Positions 7,862-16,469 of a stretch of 64,000 nt of DNA are shown piece after piece (within the stretch, counting starts at the first letter, position 1; every line of letters starts with the position of its first letter). The notes beneath the pieces are model-generated. The model saw only the letters and a list, made by a program, of their open reading frames with translations. It was not told where the DNA came from and made no database searches. Position numbers and translations under genes: made by a program. The DNA is from Dyadobacter crusticola DSM 16708. Its GTDB lineage: Bacteria > Bacteroidota > Bacteroidia > Cytophagales > Spirosomataceae. The DNA lies in NCBI RefSeq assembly GCF_000701505.1, contig NZ_JNJB01000005.1, forward strand, positions 462,904 through 526,903. The letters are read 5' to 3'.

Positions 7862-9205
7862 ATGGCTACTGAAAAGAAGGCGAACGACAAATACTGGCTT
7901 AAATCGGGCATCATCAATGTACTGCAAAACCTCACGGGCGTACTTTTCGGCTTTGGCGGGTTTTATCTCATGGTACGAATGCTCGACAAGCATTCATTTG
8001 GCGTCTGGACGCTCTTTGCTGCTACAACCACCATTTTCGAAATGGTACGCAGCGGCTTGATACAGAATGCATTGATCAAGTATTTATCGTTTAGTGAGCC
8101 CGAAGAACACGACAAGATCCTATCCGCATCATTTGCATTAAGCGGCGGACTCACGCTGGTTTGCATCCTCGTGAACCTGCTCCTGGCGACTTACCTCGGC
8201 AGGATCTGGAACTCGCCCGACATCGTGCCGCTTTTCTGGACATATAGTGTCGTTTATCTGTTTTCGGGCATTCTGTCGCAGTTTCACTGGATGGAACAAG
8301 CCAACTTCCGTTTCAATGGAATTTTCATTACGAACTTTCTGAAATCGGGTGTATTCTTTTGTTTTCTTGCTTTCTGCTTTTTCTTCAATGTAAAGATCAG
8401 GCTGGTTGAGCTGGTTTATGTTCAGGCAGTTGCATTGTTCCTTGCGATTTGTCTGGAATATTACTTCGTCAAAGACCTGCTGAATTTCACATTAAAAGTT
8501 ACCGGAGAATGGGTTAAGAAATTGCTCAATTATGGTAAATATGCATTTGGGACCTCTATCGGCTCCATTCTTTCAAGTACCATCGACCAGATGATGCTCG
8601 GATCGCTGCTTTCGCCGGCCGCCTCGGGTGCATTCAATATTGCAGTCCGGATTATGAACCTGGTTGATATCCCTACCAATGCAATTGCGGTCATCGTGTT
8701 TCCGCAAAGTGCGCGGAGGCTTGCCACCGACGGAGAAGCGGCGATCAAGTATTTGTATGAAAAATCGGTAGGTACCATCCTCGCGATACTCATTCCTGCG
8801 CTGCTTTTCCTGTTTTTGTTCCCTGAATTCGTGGTGAGTTTCATTGCAGGCGACAAATACACCGAAACGATCCCCATCCTGAAAGTGACCGTTTTATACT
8901 GTGTCCTGATCCCGTTCGGCCGGCAGTTTGGTACCATCCTGGATTCTATCGGCAAGCCAAAGATCACATTTGCACTGGTACTACTTAGCGCCACCACCAA
9001 CCTGGGACTCAACTACATACTGATCACCCGAATGGGCGTAATGGGCGCGGCGTATGCGACATTGATTTCCAATATTGTCAATTTCGCGATTTCTCAGACG
9101 ATCCTGAACCGCATTCTGCATGTAAACCTGCTGAATACATTTGTATACGCATTCAAATTTTACCCTGAGTTTTTTGCAAAGTATATTAAGCCAAGATTTA
9201 CCTGA
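7862..9205 (+). CDS. Wzx-like polysaccharide flippase
   Basis: A 447-residue integral membrane protein of the MOP/Wzx exporter superfamily, with about 12-14 predicted helices. It would flip an undecaprenyl-linked oligosaccharide from the cytoplasmic to the periplasmic leaflet. Family signs are the N-terminal SGIINVLQNLTGVLFGFGGFY, FGVWTLFAATTTIFEMVRSG, and the repeat TSIGSILSSTIDQMMLGSLL. It is preceded by two glycosyltransferases and followed by a third. The matching polymerase/ligase is probably the gene at 13652 in the second operon. Confidence 0.88.
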   Translation: MATEKKANDKYWLKSGIINVLQNLTGVLFGFGGFYLMVRMLDKHSFGVWTLFAATTTIFEMVRSGLIQNALIKYLSFSEPEEHDKILSASFALSGGLTLVCILVNLLLATYLGRIWNSPDIVPLFWTYSVVYLFSGILSQFHWMEQANFRFNGIFITNFLKSGVFFCFLAFCFFFNVKIRLVELVYVQAVALFLAICLEYYFVKDLLNFTLKVTGEWVKKLLNYGKYAFGTSIGSILSSTIDQMMLGSLLSPAASGAFNIAVRIMNLVDIPTNAIAVIVFPQSARRLATDGEAAIKYLYEKSVGTILAILIPALLFLFLFPEFVVSFIAGDKYTETIPILKVTVLYCVLIPFGRQFGTILDSIGKPKITFALVLLSATTNLGLNYILITRMGVMGAAYATLISNIVNFAISQTILNRILHVNLLNTFVYAFKFYPEFFAKYIKPRFT

Positions 9206-9244
9206 TTACTCCATTTCTCCTAACTGACTTAAAGCCGCGTTCCA

Positions 9245-10096
9245 ATGTCATTCTTTCAAAATCCGGATTGGCTAGAAAAATACAACTATCCTTATACCGC
9301 TTTCGACCAGATCCCGGACCAGGTTTTTGCTGAAATCAACCACCGGCTCGATTCGAAGAAAGCGGCGGAGCCTCTGGTCACCATCATGATTGCGGCGTGG
9401 AATGAAGAAGTAAACCTGCTCCGCTGCGTCGCGACGCTCTCGGATATGGCGACCAAAATTCCATTCGAGATATTGGTTGTCAATAACAATTCGACTGACA
9501 AAACGCAACAAACGATTGACAGCCTGCACGTTAGGACTGTATTCCAGGAAATACAAGGTCCAGGCCCCGCGCGCCAGCTCGGCCTGGAAAATGCACGCGG
9601 CAAGTACATCCTGCTTGCAGATGCGGATTGTTTTTACCCGAGCTCGTGGATGGACGATATGATGAATGTACTAACCCAGCCTGGCGTGGTGTGTGTGTAC
9701 GGAAGATATTCTTTCATCAGCGAAGAAGGTTACTCCCGCTGGCAGCTCTCGGTGTTGGAAACGGCCAAAGATCTCATCGCTGAATACCGTCACCTGAACC
9801 GTCCATACCTGAATACTTATGGAATCAGTATGGGATTCGTTCGTGAGCCTGCATTGAAAATAGGTTTCGTAATGAAGAATGTCCGGGGTGAAGATGGCCG
9901 ACTCGCTTATGCCTTAATGAATTACGGTAAAATCAGGCAGGTAAAAGCCAACCGTTCACGTGCCTGGACCGGCGCAAGAACCCTGAAACGAGACGGCAGC
10001 TTTTTGAGTCTCTTTACCAAAAGAGTTGTCAAAGAGATCAAGGGATTGTTCTTCAACCTGCATTCAAAAGCACCGAAAGAAATCGAGAAATTATAG
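9245..10096 (+). CDS. Family 2 glycosyltransferase
   Basis: A 283-residue soluble GT2 enzyme and the last gene of the operon that starts at 2418. The GT-A domain begins after about 45 residues (VTIMIAAWNEEVNLLRC), then VVNNNSTDKT, GPGPARQLGLENARG and the metal-binding DADC. GEDGRLAY near residue 220 is the acceptor-side ED motif. The C-terminal tail is basic. A 39-base gap separates it from the flippase. The stop at 10096 faces the stop of the converging gene at 10102 with only 5 bases between, and no terminator hairpin is visible there. Confidence 0.88.
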   Translation: MSFFQNPDWLEKYNYPYTAFDQIPDQVFAEINHRLDSKKAAEPLVTIMIAAWNEEVNLLRCVATLSDMATKIPFEILVVNNNSTDKTQQTIDSLHVRTVFQEIQGPGPARQLGLENARGKYILLADADCFYPSSWMDDMMNVLTQPGVVCVYGRYSFISEEGYSRWQLSVLETAKDLIAEYRHLNRPYLNTYGISMGFVREPALKIGFVMKNVRGEDGRLAYALMNYGKIRQVKANRSRAWTGARTLKRDGSFLSLFTKRVVKEIKGLFFNLHSKAPKEIEKL

Positions 10097-10101
10097 CTGA
10101 T

Positions 10102-11307
10102 CTACTTTTTGGCAAGTTCCGCGGCAAGTAGTTCCGAAATCTGAGCAACGCGCTTTTCCCAGGTATTGTCCGCAGCAACCTGAATGCGCTCCCGTCTTTT
10201 TTCCTCACTATCACTAATCAGGGCTTCATTTATAGCACTTGAAAACGCAGCCGCGTTTGAGCAAAACGCTACCGAATCTTTTGTAAATTCCTTTAAATCA
10301 TCATTGAAGTTAATGGATACCAGGGGCTTACCTGCTCCCAGGTACTCAAACAATTTCAATGGGAAAATGGTAGCACTCACTTCATCCCGCTTGAAAGGCA
10401 ACAACGCTACATCAAATCCCTTGATAACCGCAGGCATTTCAGAATAGGGTACACTGCCGGTAAAATGAACATTAGCCGCATTGAAAAACCATTCCGGTAT
10501 GTACGATTTATCCATTGGCCCTACAAACACGAAGCTCTTATCCGCATTCATTTTGATCACTTCTTCAAGCATTACATAGTCCATTCGCCGCTCGATGTTC
10601 CCGAAGTAGCCAATCACAGGCTTTTTAATATCCTTCAAAACAGATGCAACGGGCAATGCAGGATCAAGCGCCTTCTGACTGTGCGTTACATCGGCTGCAT
10701 TAGGAACAAAGTAGGTATTCGCGTTCAGCTTTTTACTTTGATTATAAAGCTGGCGTGCGGTACAAAACACAATATCACTTTTGCGAAGCAGCTGGTTCTC
10801 TGATACTTGCCCGTGACGCGCATCGAAAGGAACAATGATCGGGTCAACACAATGGTAAGCAGTTAATTTGGGACGCAGCCCGTCCATTAAGCCGGGATAA
10901 TGGAAATTGAAGGAGTTGATAAATATAAAATCCTTGATGCCATATTTCTTGATAATCCTTTTCAGCTTTTCGCGGATCAGAAGCTCATTGATTTTCAGCA
11001 AAGAACGGAATAAAATTCCCTCCGGCAAAAAGTTGATCGACAATAAAACGGGTGGAATAATAACCTTGAAATTGGGGTTTTCGGTATCGATTACTTTGTC
11101 GTCAAGAACACCGTGATACCCTTTACGTTTCTCATTTTCAGGCTCATTGCGGAGACGCATGTAATCCTTAATGGTAAACGGATGTTCTACGTAAAAGACC
11201 TGATTATCCTTTGCCAGCATTTTGGCAATTGTATAATTTGTCGATTCGATTTTTGAATCAAACCGGGGCAATCCAAAAATGATCAGTTGTTGTCCCTCTA
11301 ATTTCAT
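10102..11307 (-). CDS. GT-B glycosyltransferase (family 1/4-like)
   Basis: A 401-residue retaining GT-B glycosyltransferase. The first part has FGLPRFDSKIESTNYTIAKML and AYHCVDP; the C-terminal Rossmann domain has VIGYFGNIERRMDY, FVFVGP, VHFTGSVPYSEMP and FPLKLFEYLGAGKPLVS, the family's E-containing donor-binding motif. It resembles TuaH-type and other exopolysaccharide transferases. ATG at 11307 is preferred over a TTG two codons upstream. It follows the gene at 11319 by about 11 bases on the same strand and likely forms a two-gene unit with it. Confidence 0.87.
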   Translation of the reverse strand: MKLEGQQLIIFGLPRFDSKIESTNYTIAKMLAKDNQVFYVEHPFTIKDYMRLRNEPENEKRKGYHGVLDDKVIDTENPNFKVIIPPVLLSINFLPEGILFRSLLKINELLIREKLKRIIKKYGIKDFIFINSFNFHYPGLMDGLRPKLTAYHCVDPIIVPFDARHGQVSENQLLRKSDIVFCTARQLYNQSKKLNANTYFVPNAADVTHSQKALDPALPVASVLKDIKKPVIGYFGNIERRMDYVMLEEVIKMNADKSFVFVGPMDKSYIPEWFFNAANVHFTGSVPYSEMPAVIKGFDVALLPFKRDEVSATIFPLKLFEYLGAGKPLVSINFNDDLKEFTKDSVAFCSNAAAFSSAINEALISDSEEKRRERIQVAADNTWEKRVAQISELLAAELAKK

Positions 11308-11318
11308 CGCCAATCGTT

Positions 11319-12257
11319 TCAGACAAAAAATTCATTTACATAATTCCGTACTTCTTCATCTGTTTTTGCGTGCAGGATCTTTGCACCTGAGAATTGCGGA
11401 TACAGCTTTTGAAAACAACCAAAATGATGTTCCGGCCCTTTTTTGGAAAAGATCAGGTTAGTGCCTCCAAAGTAACTTGCCAAAGTCGCGGTTCCTCCGT
11501 GAATAGAAATAAACTTGCTTGCATTGGCATAAACCATATATTGTAAGTGGTTGAAGTTGTTGGCATTACCTCGGTTCTCTTTGTAAAGATCTTCCATTAA
11601 TATCACTTCCGGATGATTTTCTATAAGCCACTCATATTCCTTCAGATCATACACTTCACTGTTATCCATCGTGATCTGTTCCGGGCGCGGCCGATTGTAG
11701 ATAATCGTGTATTTATCTTTAAGCAAAGTGATTATGAATTGTAAAAGCTCAATACTGTAAAAGCTCACCGGCGGACCGTCCCATTCCATATTATAGCGAT
11801 TGGCGATTATCAGAATGGGCTTACTATAAACGTAAATCTCATTCTTGTAAATCTCTTTCAATGGTACAGGCAGCCACTTGGACATATTATAATCCTGGCT
11901 GTAAAGAACTCGCGGCATTTCGAAATTTTTATTGCCAGGTTCGGTCCTTACGTCAAATTCTTCGGTATGTTGTGGTGAGAAAAAGTAGAGTTCTTTGGTG
12001 TACTTGGGGGCACTTGTACTTTTCAATGTTCCATTCTTATAGTGCCAGTATGCAAATGGCAGAACAAATTGAAGTTCGCACGCAAATTCGCCCTCGAATG
12101 AGAGTTCCTTGTATTTGGGCTTAAAAATATAATCTTTTAACAAATACTTAATCTGAACCAACTTACAAGTGTAGGTATGTCTATAAAAATACCTGAGATC
12201 TGGCGGTAAGTTCCCGTATTTCAACAGTACAAAAAAGCTCAGTATTTTATTTAACAT
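11319..12257 (-). CDS. Unassigned protein, possibly GT-B-like glycosyltransferase
   Basis: A protein of 312 residues if it starts at the ATG at 12257; a GTG at 12320 would add 21. I do not recognise a firm family. The C-terminal half has PILIIANRYNMEWDG, YTIIYNRPRPEQ and ASKFISIHGGTATLASYFGG. The last resembles the nucleotide-sugar loop of some GT-B/GT61-like transferases that act on surface glycans. It has no signal peptide or clear membrane helix. It is followed by the GT-B gene at 10102 and sits inside a polysaccharide locus, so a glycan role is likely but inferred. Confidence 0.6.
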   Translation of the reverse strand: MLNKILSFFVLLKYGNLPPDLRYFYRHTYTCKLVQIKYLLKDYIFKPKYKELSFEGEFACELQFVLPFAYWHYKNGTLKSTSAPKYTKELYFFSPQHTEEFDVRTEPGNKNFEMPRVLYSQDYNMSKWLPVPLKEIYKNEIYVYSKPILIIANRYNMEWDGPPVSFYSIELLQFIITLLKDKYTIIYNRPRPEQITMDNSEVYDLKEYEWLIENHPEVILMEDLYKENRGNANNFNHLQYMVYANASKFISIHGGTATLASYFGGTNLIFSKKGPEHHFGCFQKLYPQFSGAKILHAKTDEEVRNYVNEFFV

Positions 12258-12429
12258 ATTCAGAATTCTTGATCCCTGAAAAGGTACGGAACTGGTTACA
12301 TTCTTAAAGTAAAAATACACAAGAATTGCTACCTGTTTAGCAAACCTGACCTAAAAGTGCTAAATTTAAAAGGCTGTCTATGCCAGCACACTGTTTGTTT
12401 CGGTTTCATTTGACGTTAAATTGTTTGCC

Positions 12430-13161
12430 ATGAAAAATTTTATCCGGTACCTGCTTCAAAAAACATTATCATTTGAAAATTATCTCTTCCTATTTTCCTT
12501 ATACTCAATCAGAACCATCGAAGCCGGAAAGTACGAGCCGGAGTTTTTACATTTCTTAAAAATCATCAAAAAGGACGGTATCATACTGGATATCGGCGCT
12601 AACATTGGAATCACAGTTGCGCCGCTTGCAAAACGTCACCCCAACGCACAAGTTCACGCATTCGAACCCATTTCGGAAAATTATTCCGCGTTGGACCGGG
12701 TTGTCCGATTTTTGAAATTGAAGAATGTCAAACTATTCAATATTGCATTGGGCAGCGAAATGGGAACGTTGAAAATGATTATGCCGGAACGCGGCAATTC
12801 CCGGATGCAGGGCCTGAGCAAAGCATATGAAGAAGGCGCAAATGAAACCGGGGTCGTTTACCAGGTGCCGCTGAAAAAATTGGACGATCTCTATCCTACT
12901 GAGACCAATATCAATGCAATCAAGATTGATGTGGAGAACTTTGAACTCGAAGTATTTAAAGGATCTTTGAAAGTCTTGGAAAAGAATAAGCCAATGATTT
13001 ACTGCGAGTTATGGCAAAACGATAACCGTAGACAAGTGTTTGCTCTGCTGAGTGGATTTGGTTATAAATCGTATGTTTTCAACGAAAATAACGAATCACT
13101 CGAACCTGTTCAGCATTCAGATTCACTGCCGGCGGGTAACTTCTTTTTTATTCATGGCTGA
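12430..13161 (+). CDS. FkbM family methyltransferase
   Basis: A 243-residue S-adenosylmethionine-dependent methyltransferase, probably O-methylating a sugar. It has the SAM-binding motif GIILDIGANIGITVAPLA, an acidic HAFEPISENY second motif, NIALGSEMGTLKM and AIKIDVENFELEVFKG, all typical of FkbM. ATG at 12430 is chosen over an in-frame TTG at 12421. It is a single gene transcribed away from the minus-strand pair at 10102-12257. In capsule and exopolysaccharide loci this family often methylates a terminal or backbone sugar, which fits the neighbourhood. Confidence 0.87.
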   Translation: MKNFIRYLLQKTLSFENYLFLFSLYSIRTIEAGKYEPEFLHFLKIIKKDGIILDIGANIGITVAPLAKRHPNAQVHAFEPISENYSALDRVVRFLKLKNVKLFNIALGSEMGTLKMIMPERGNSRMQGLSKAYEEGANETGVVYQVPLKKLDDLYPTETNINAIKIDVENFELEVFKGSLKVLEKNKPMIYCELWQNDNRRQVFALLSGFGYKSYVFNENNESLEPVQHSDSLPAGNFFFIHG

Positions 13162-13228
13162 GCCGGAGAATAAATGAGGATGTATATTAGAAAACAGTAA
13201 GTGGTCTGGCAGATTGCTATAATAATGT

Positions 13229-13236
13229 TAGCTTTG
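13229..13236 (+). promoter_or_regulatory. Promoter -7 element for the Hpt gene
   Basis: TAGCTTTG matches the Bacteroidota -7 consensus TAnnTTTG; the -33 region is weak. It lies about 65 bases before the ATG at 13301. A 7-bp inverted repeat, TGGTCTG (13202-13208) and CAGACCA (13253-13259), flanks it and could be an operator. Confidence 0.4.
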
Positions 13237-13300
13237 TAAATAATGCTGATCACAGACCAGCAACTATTTATGATATAACCCCTCAAAAATTCAAGAAGAA

Positions 13301-13651
13301 ATGAATAGCACGCCCAACGACACCTCTCTGATTGATTTTGCTTATCTGCAGGAAATTACCGGCGGAGATGATGAATTGAAACATGAATTAATCAGCATGT
13401 TTGAATCAGAAACGGTTATCCAACTTGATAACATCCGTGATAATTGCAAAGCAGGCAATCTTGACCTGCTGAAACAATCCATTCACAAATACAGATCCTC
13501 ATTATTTTCAGTTGGGCTACTAAATACTGCTGCCAAATACAAAGAAATCGAAACTGCATTAAAAAGAAATGAAACTGTTCCCAATCTGGCAATTCAATTA
13601 GCAGATCTGGAACTGGAATCCAATGCAGGTTTGGAACTTCTTAAATCCTGA
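13301..13651 (+). CDS. Stand-alone histidine phosphotransfer (Hpt) protein
   Basis: A 116-residue all-helical Hpt protein. H62 in IHKYRSSLFSVGL corresponds to the phosphorylated His of the HxxKGSSxxxG motif, although the usual Lys/Gly pattern is altered (HKYRSS). The start FAYLQEITGGDDELKHELISMF is typical of the family. Such proteins carry phosphate from a hybrid kinase receiver to a response regulator. No kinase is adjacent. Its stop (TGA, 13649-13651) abuts the stop of the converging polymerase gene with no spacer. Possible partners in the window are the hybrid kinase at 30388 and the single-domain regulators at 20592 and 29817; this is inference. Confidence 0.82.
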   Translation: MNSTPNDTSLIDFAYLQEITGGDDELKHELISMFESETVIQLDNIRDNCKAGNLDLLKQSIHKYRSSLFSVGLLNTAAKYKEIETALKRNETVPNLAIQLADLELESNAGLELLKS

Positions 13652-15136
13652 TCAATTTTCCTTTAAACTTTTTGCTGTTTCCCTCTTGTCGATCAGGTAA
13701 GTGGTGTGCACAATAGCGGCTGCAATATAGAAGAGGATATTGTTTGGAAATTGTACCAAAGCTTCCTGCGGAAAATTGCCAATATTTAGCGAGAAAATTA
13801 CCAAAGTCATCGCAAGACAGTAAGTCTTCAATTCTGGATTTTTGATTCGGTAAAAATTCGTGATCCCCATCTTTAATATAGAATACATTAAAAAGCAAAA
13901 GATCAGTAATCCAATCCAGCCAAGTTCCACCGCCACACGAATATAGCCGCTGTCGGGTGGGAATGTCGCCAGAAAAGAATTAGGTGAAAACCGGGCGCCC
14001 CAGGCTCCGGTTGATCCTAGTCCGCCGCCGATCGGGTGCGTTAAAATATATGGTTGTATTTTCTTCTGATTGGCCTTCCTTACATTGAACGAAGCATCAT
14101 CAGAAGGCCGGAATGCAGTTTGAAAACGTGCAATGGTAGGATTTGAAGTTGGAATGACAATCAGGATAATGATGAAAACGGCCGCCACGCACGAGGCAAA
14201 CATGATCTTTTTACTGAAATTTAGTAATGCAAAGGGAATCAGCGAAGCCGGTACAAGTACGTAAGCGCCGCGCGTTCCGGAATACAACATTGCCAGGAGA
14301 AATGCGCCTATCATCACGACCAGGATGATCTTTTTCAGCAGACTTGCTTTCGCCGATAACAATGCTACACAGATCAAGCTCGCGCCTACCATTGTATAAG
14401 AAAAAGATACAGGGTCAGAAAAGATCGAATATTTCCGCCACGCACCATTGATATATAACAGGCTCACCTGCATCGGATCGCTCCATAAGTCAGCCAACTC
14501 AGCCGGGGCGATGCCGATATATTCCTGTTTGAAGCCATAAATAGCACCACAAACTGCCAGTACCAGCCACGTTTTCATAATTATCCGAATTGCATTTACA
14601 GATCTGAGGTAGTATACAAACACAAAATACATGATCGTGACAGCAGCTACCGACCGCACCGTGTACACCCAAGCGAGCCGCGACTCAGCCCAGGGATTTG
14701 CAACCTGGATCAGATTGTAGCCGATCCAGATCAGGATCATCAGAGAAACCGGGTTCTTGAATGTACTGATATTCCAATCTCCCTTTTGTTTCAATTTGAT
14801 CAGAAAGCCTACGATCAGCAGCGCTTCCAGTCCGTCCATTAGAGTTCCGAGCGGGAAATTAATACCGAGCCGCAGGATGAAAAAGAGGAAAAAACCCATT
14901 GTAAGCAGCACAACAATGCCGAAAATCGGGTAAACCACTACTGCATAAACGGCAGGTATCGCAATCATAGCAACCAGCACCAGCAGACCGGCAACCATTC
15001 CGCCATAAATCGTAGCAAGCCCCAACCCGATTGCAGCCAATGCAAGCAGCACCATTCCGACAGGCGTACTTACCTTGTCGATAATCGGCAAATGGATCAA
15101 ACGCCTATCTGATTCCGCTGATAATTCGTATTTCAA
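13652..15136 (-). CDS. O-antigen ligase/polymerase (Wzy/WaaL-like)
   Basis: A 494-residue membrane protein with about 11-12 helices and a long periplasmic loop, ending in a basic tail. The Wzy_C/O-antigen-ligase region is visible as AMLYSGTRGAYVLVPASL, followed by the loop with IQPYILTHPIGGGLGSTG. It would polymerise or ligate lipid-linked repeat units in the periplasm. The only plausible start is TTG at 15136; the first clear ATG would remove the first helix. It is the last gene of the export operon, 11 bases after the 47-residue membrane protein gene. Confidence 0.86.
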   Translation of the reverse strand: MKYELSAESDRRLIHLPIIDKVSTPVGMVLLALAAIGLGLATIYGGMVAGLLVLVAMIAIPAVYAVVVYPIFGIVVLLTMGFFLFFILRLGINFPLGTLMDGLEALLIVGFLIKLKQKGDWNISTFKNPVSLMILIWIGYNLIQVANPWAESRLAWVYTVRSVAAVTIMYFVFVYYLRSVNAIRIIMKTWLVLAVCGAIYGFKQEYIGIAPAELADLWSDPMQVSLLYINGAWRKYSIFSDPVSFSYTMVGASLICVALLSAKASLLKKIILVVMIGAFLLAMLYSGTRGAYVLVPASLIPFALLNFSKKIMFASCVAAVFIIILIVIPTSNPTIARFQTAFRPSDDASFNVRKANQKKIQPYILTHPIGGGLGSTGAWGARFSPNSFLATFPPDSGYIRVAVELGWIGLLIFCFLMYSILKMGITNFYRIKNPELKTYCLAMTLVIFSLNIGNFPQEALVQFPNNILFYIAAAIVHTTYLIDKRETAKSLKEN

Positions 15137-15147
15137 TATCGTAACAG

Positions 15148-15291
15148 TTAGAAGAACAGGATCTTGAAAAAGAAAACAAATACGCTGACAAATGCGATAA
15201 TAAGCGCAATCGTCCGGGTCAGCGTCTGAATTTGCGTGAGCTCAGGATCGTTCGATTTTTTCTTTGTTTTTTGGGAGGGGAATACTTTCAT
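15148..15291 (-). CDS. 47-residue single-pass membrane protein in the export operon
   Basis: A short open frame with ATG at 15291 and TAA at 15148-15150, too short for usual ORF cut-offs. The product starts with a basic, polar segment (MKVFPSQKTKKKSNDPELTQ) followed by one long hydrophobic helix (about residues 28-45) that ends LFF. It fits exactly between its neighbours, 5 bases after the glycosyltransferase stop (15297) and 11 bases before the polymerase start (15136), with no overlap. This spacing argues for a translated gene. A small accessory subunit of the synthase or polymerase is possible; no family is recognised. Confidence 0.65.
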   Translation of the reverse strand: MKVFPSQKTKKKSNDPELTQIQTLTRTIALIIAFVSVFVFFFKILFF

Positions 15292-15296
15292 TCTGC

Positions 15297-16469
15297 TTAG
15301 GGTGCTTTACGGTAATTGTGCTTTGTTGCAACTGAAATCTTATTCGCTTTTCTGGCTTTAAGCAGCGAGAGCACCTGGTAGTACATAAAAACGGGAATCG
15401 ACGTAAGTGACCGGAGAATGCGCTTATCGACTGAACTATCAAAAAGAGGCACCAGAAATCCGGCCACAAAAGTGAGCAATGCAGCCAGCCACCACGCGCT
15501 CATCAATGGATCGATCCAGAGATTGATGAACATGAACAGTACTGAAATAATCAGAAAAATGAAGAGCGGAGGCCGCAGCAGCACGAAGCCAAAGAGGAAC
15601 TGGTTCCAGTTCAGGTTTTTCACGCCACTGAAAATCAGGTCGAATCCAAACTTGAAGTATTTGAACCAGGTATTAATCCAGCGCGAGCGCTGGTTGACAA
15701 GCTGCCCGGATTCAGATGTTTTTTCGTCCCACACCACAGCCTCTTCGCGGAATGCAATTCGGTGCTTGCGTGTGATGATTTCTTTTTGGAGTATTTTGTC
15801 AAAACCGGCTCCTACTATATCCAATTTACCCAGCGCCTCTTTGTACAATTCCACTGTAAAAGCCATTCCCGAACCGGAAAGCGTGGCCGATGAACCTGCT
15901 TCGAAGAGTAATTGACCATCATAGAAGTGATAGTAAATGTCGCGGGCAGCGTCCAGACAAGCATAAACAGAATCGAGGTTCTTTGCTTTTCTTACACCTT
16001 GAACCGCCACAAATCCATCATTGAAACAAACATCCAGCTCATTCAGCAGCTCCGGGTCAACGATATTGTCGCTATCAATGATCACAAGTCGCTCGTGCGC
16101 TCTCCTGAAATGGTTGATCGCGTAGAAATGCGAACGTGTGTTACTGGCCAGCACAGTTGGCGGGTGCAGTACGATTACCCGGTCACTTTCCAGGTTCAGC
16201 CCGGAAGCGTCACATTTATCTGCGACTACATAAACCAGGTAATTGGAATAGTTAAGCCTTGATATAGAAGCAATAACGTCAGGCAGCTGCTGCGTTTGCT
16301 CATAAGTCGCTACGATCAGCGCGTAATCTGCTTCCGGAAGTTTTACAGGTTTCTGATCAACCTTCTCCTTTTTGGTAAACAGATTGAACATCAGCAGTAA
16401 TACCGGAAAAATCAGGTAAAAGCCGATTGCCATCTGGCATAACCACCATAAGAACCAGACTATTGTCAT
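15297..16469 (-). CDS. Processive family 2 glycosyltransferase (BcsA/HasA-like)
   Basis: A 390-residue membrane glycosyltransferase. An N-terminal helix (about 4-28), a GT-A domain with IVATYEQT, VVADKCDAS, IDSDNIVD and GSGMAFTVELYKE, then the processive motif NQRSRWINTW (QxxRW-like), and two to four C-terminal helices. This is the arrangement of synthases that extend and may extrude a polysaccharide. It overlaps the end of the Wzc-like gene by four bases (16466-16469), indicating translational coupling with the chain-length/export machinery. Confidence 0.88.
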   Translation of the reverse strand: MTIVWFLWWLCQMAIGFYLIFPVLLLMFNLFTKKEKVDQKPVKLPEADYALIVATYEQTQQLPDVIASISRLNYSNYLVYVVADKCDASGLNLESDRVIVLHPPTVLASNTRSHFYAINHFRRAHERLVIIDSDNIVDPELLNELDVCFNDGFVAVQGVRKAKNLDSVYACLDAARDIYYHFYDGQLLFEAGSSATLSGSGMAFTVELYKEALGKLDIVGAGFDKILQKEIITRKHRIAFREEAVVWDEKTSESGQLVNQRSRWINTWFKYFKFGFDLIFSGVKNLNWNQFLFGFVLLRPPLFIFLIISVLFMFINLWIDPLMSAWWLAALLTFVAGFLVPLFDSSVDKRILRSLTSIPVFMYYQVLSLLKARKANKISVATKHNYRKAP

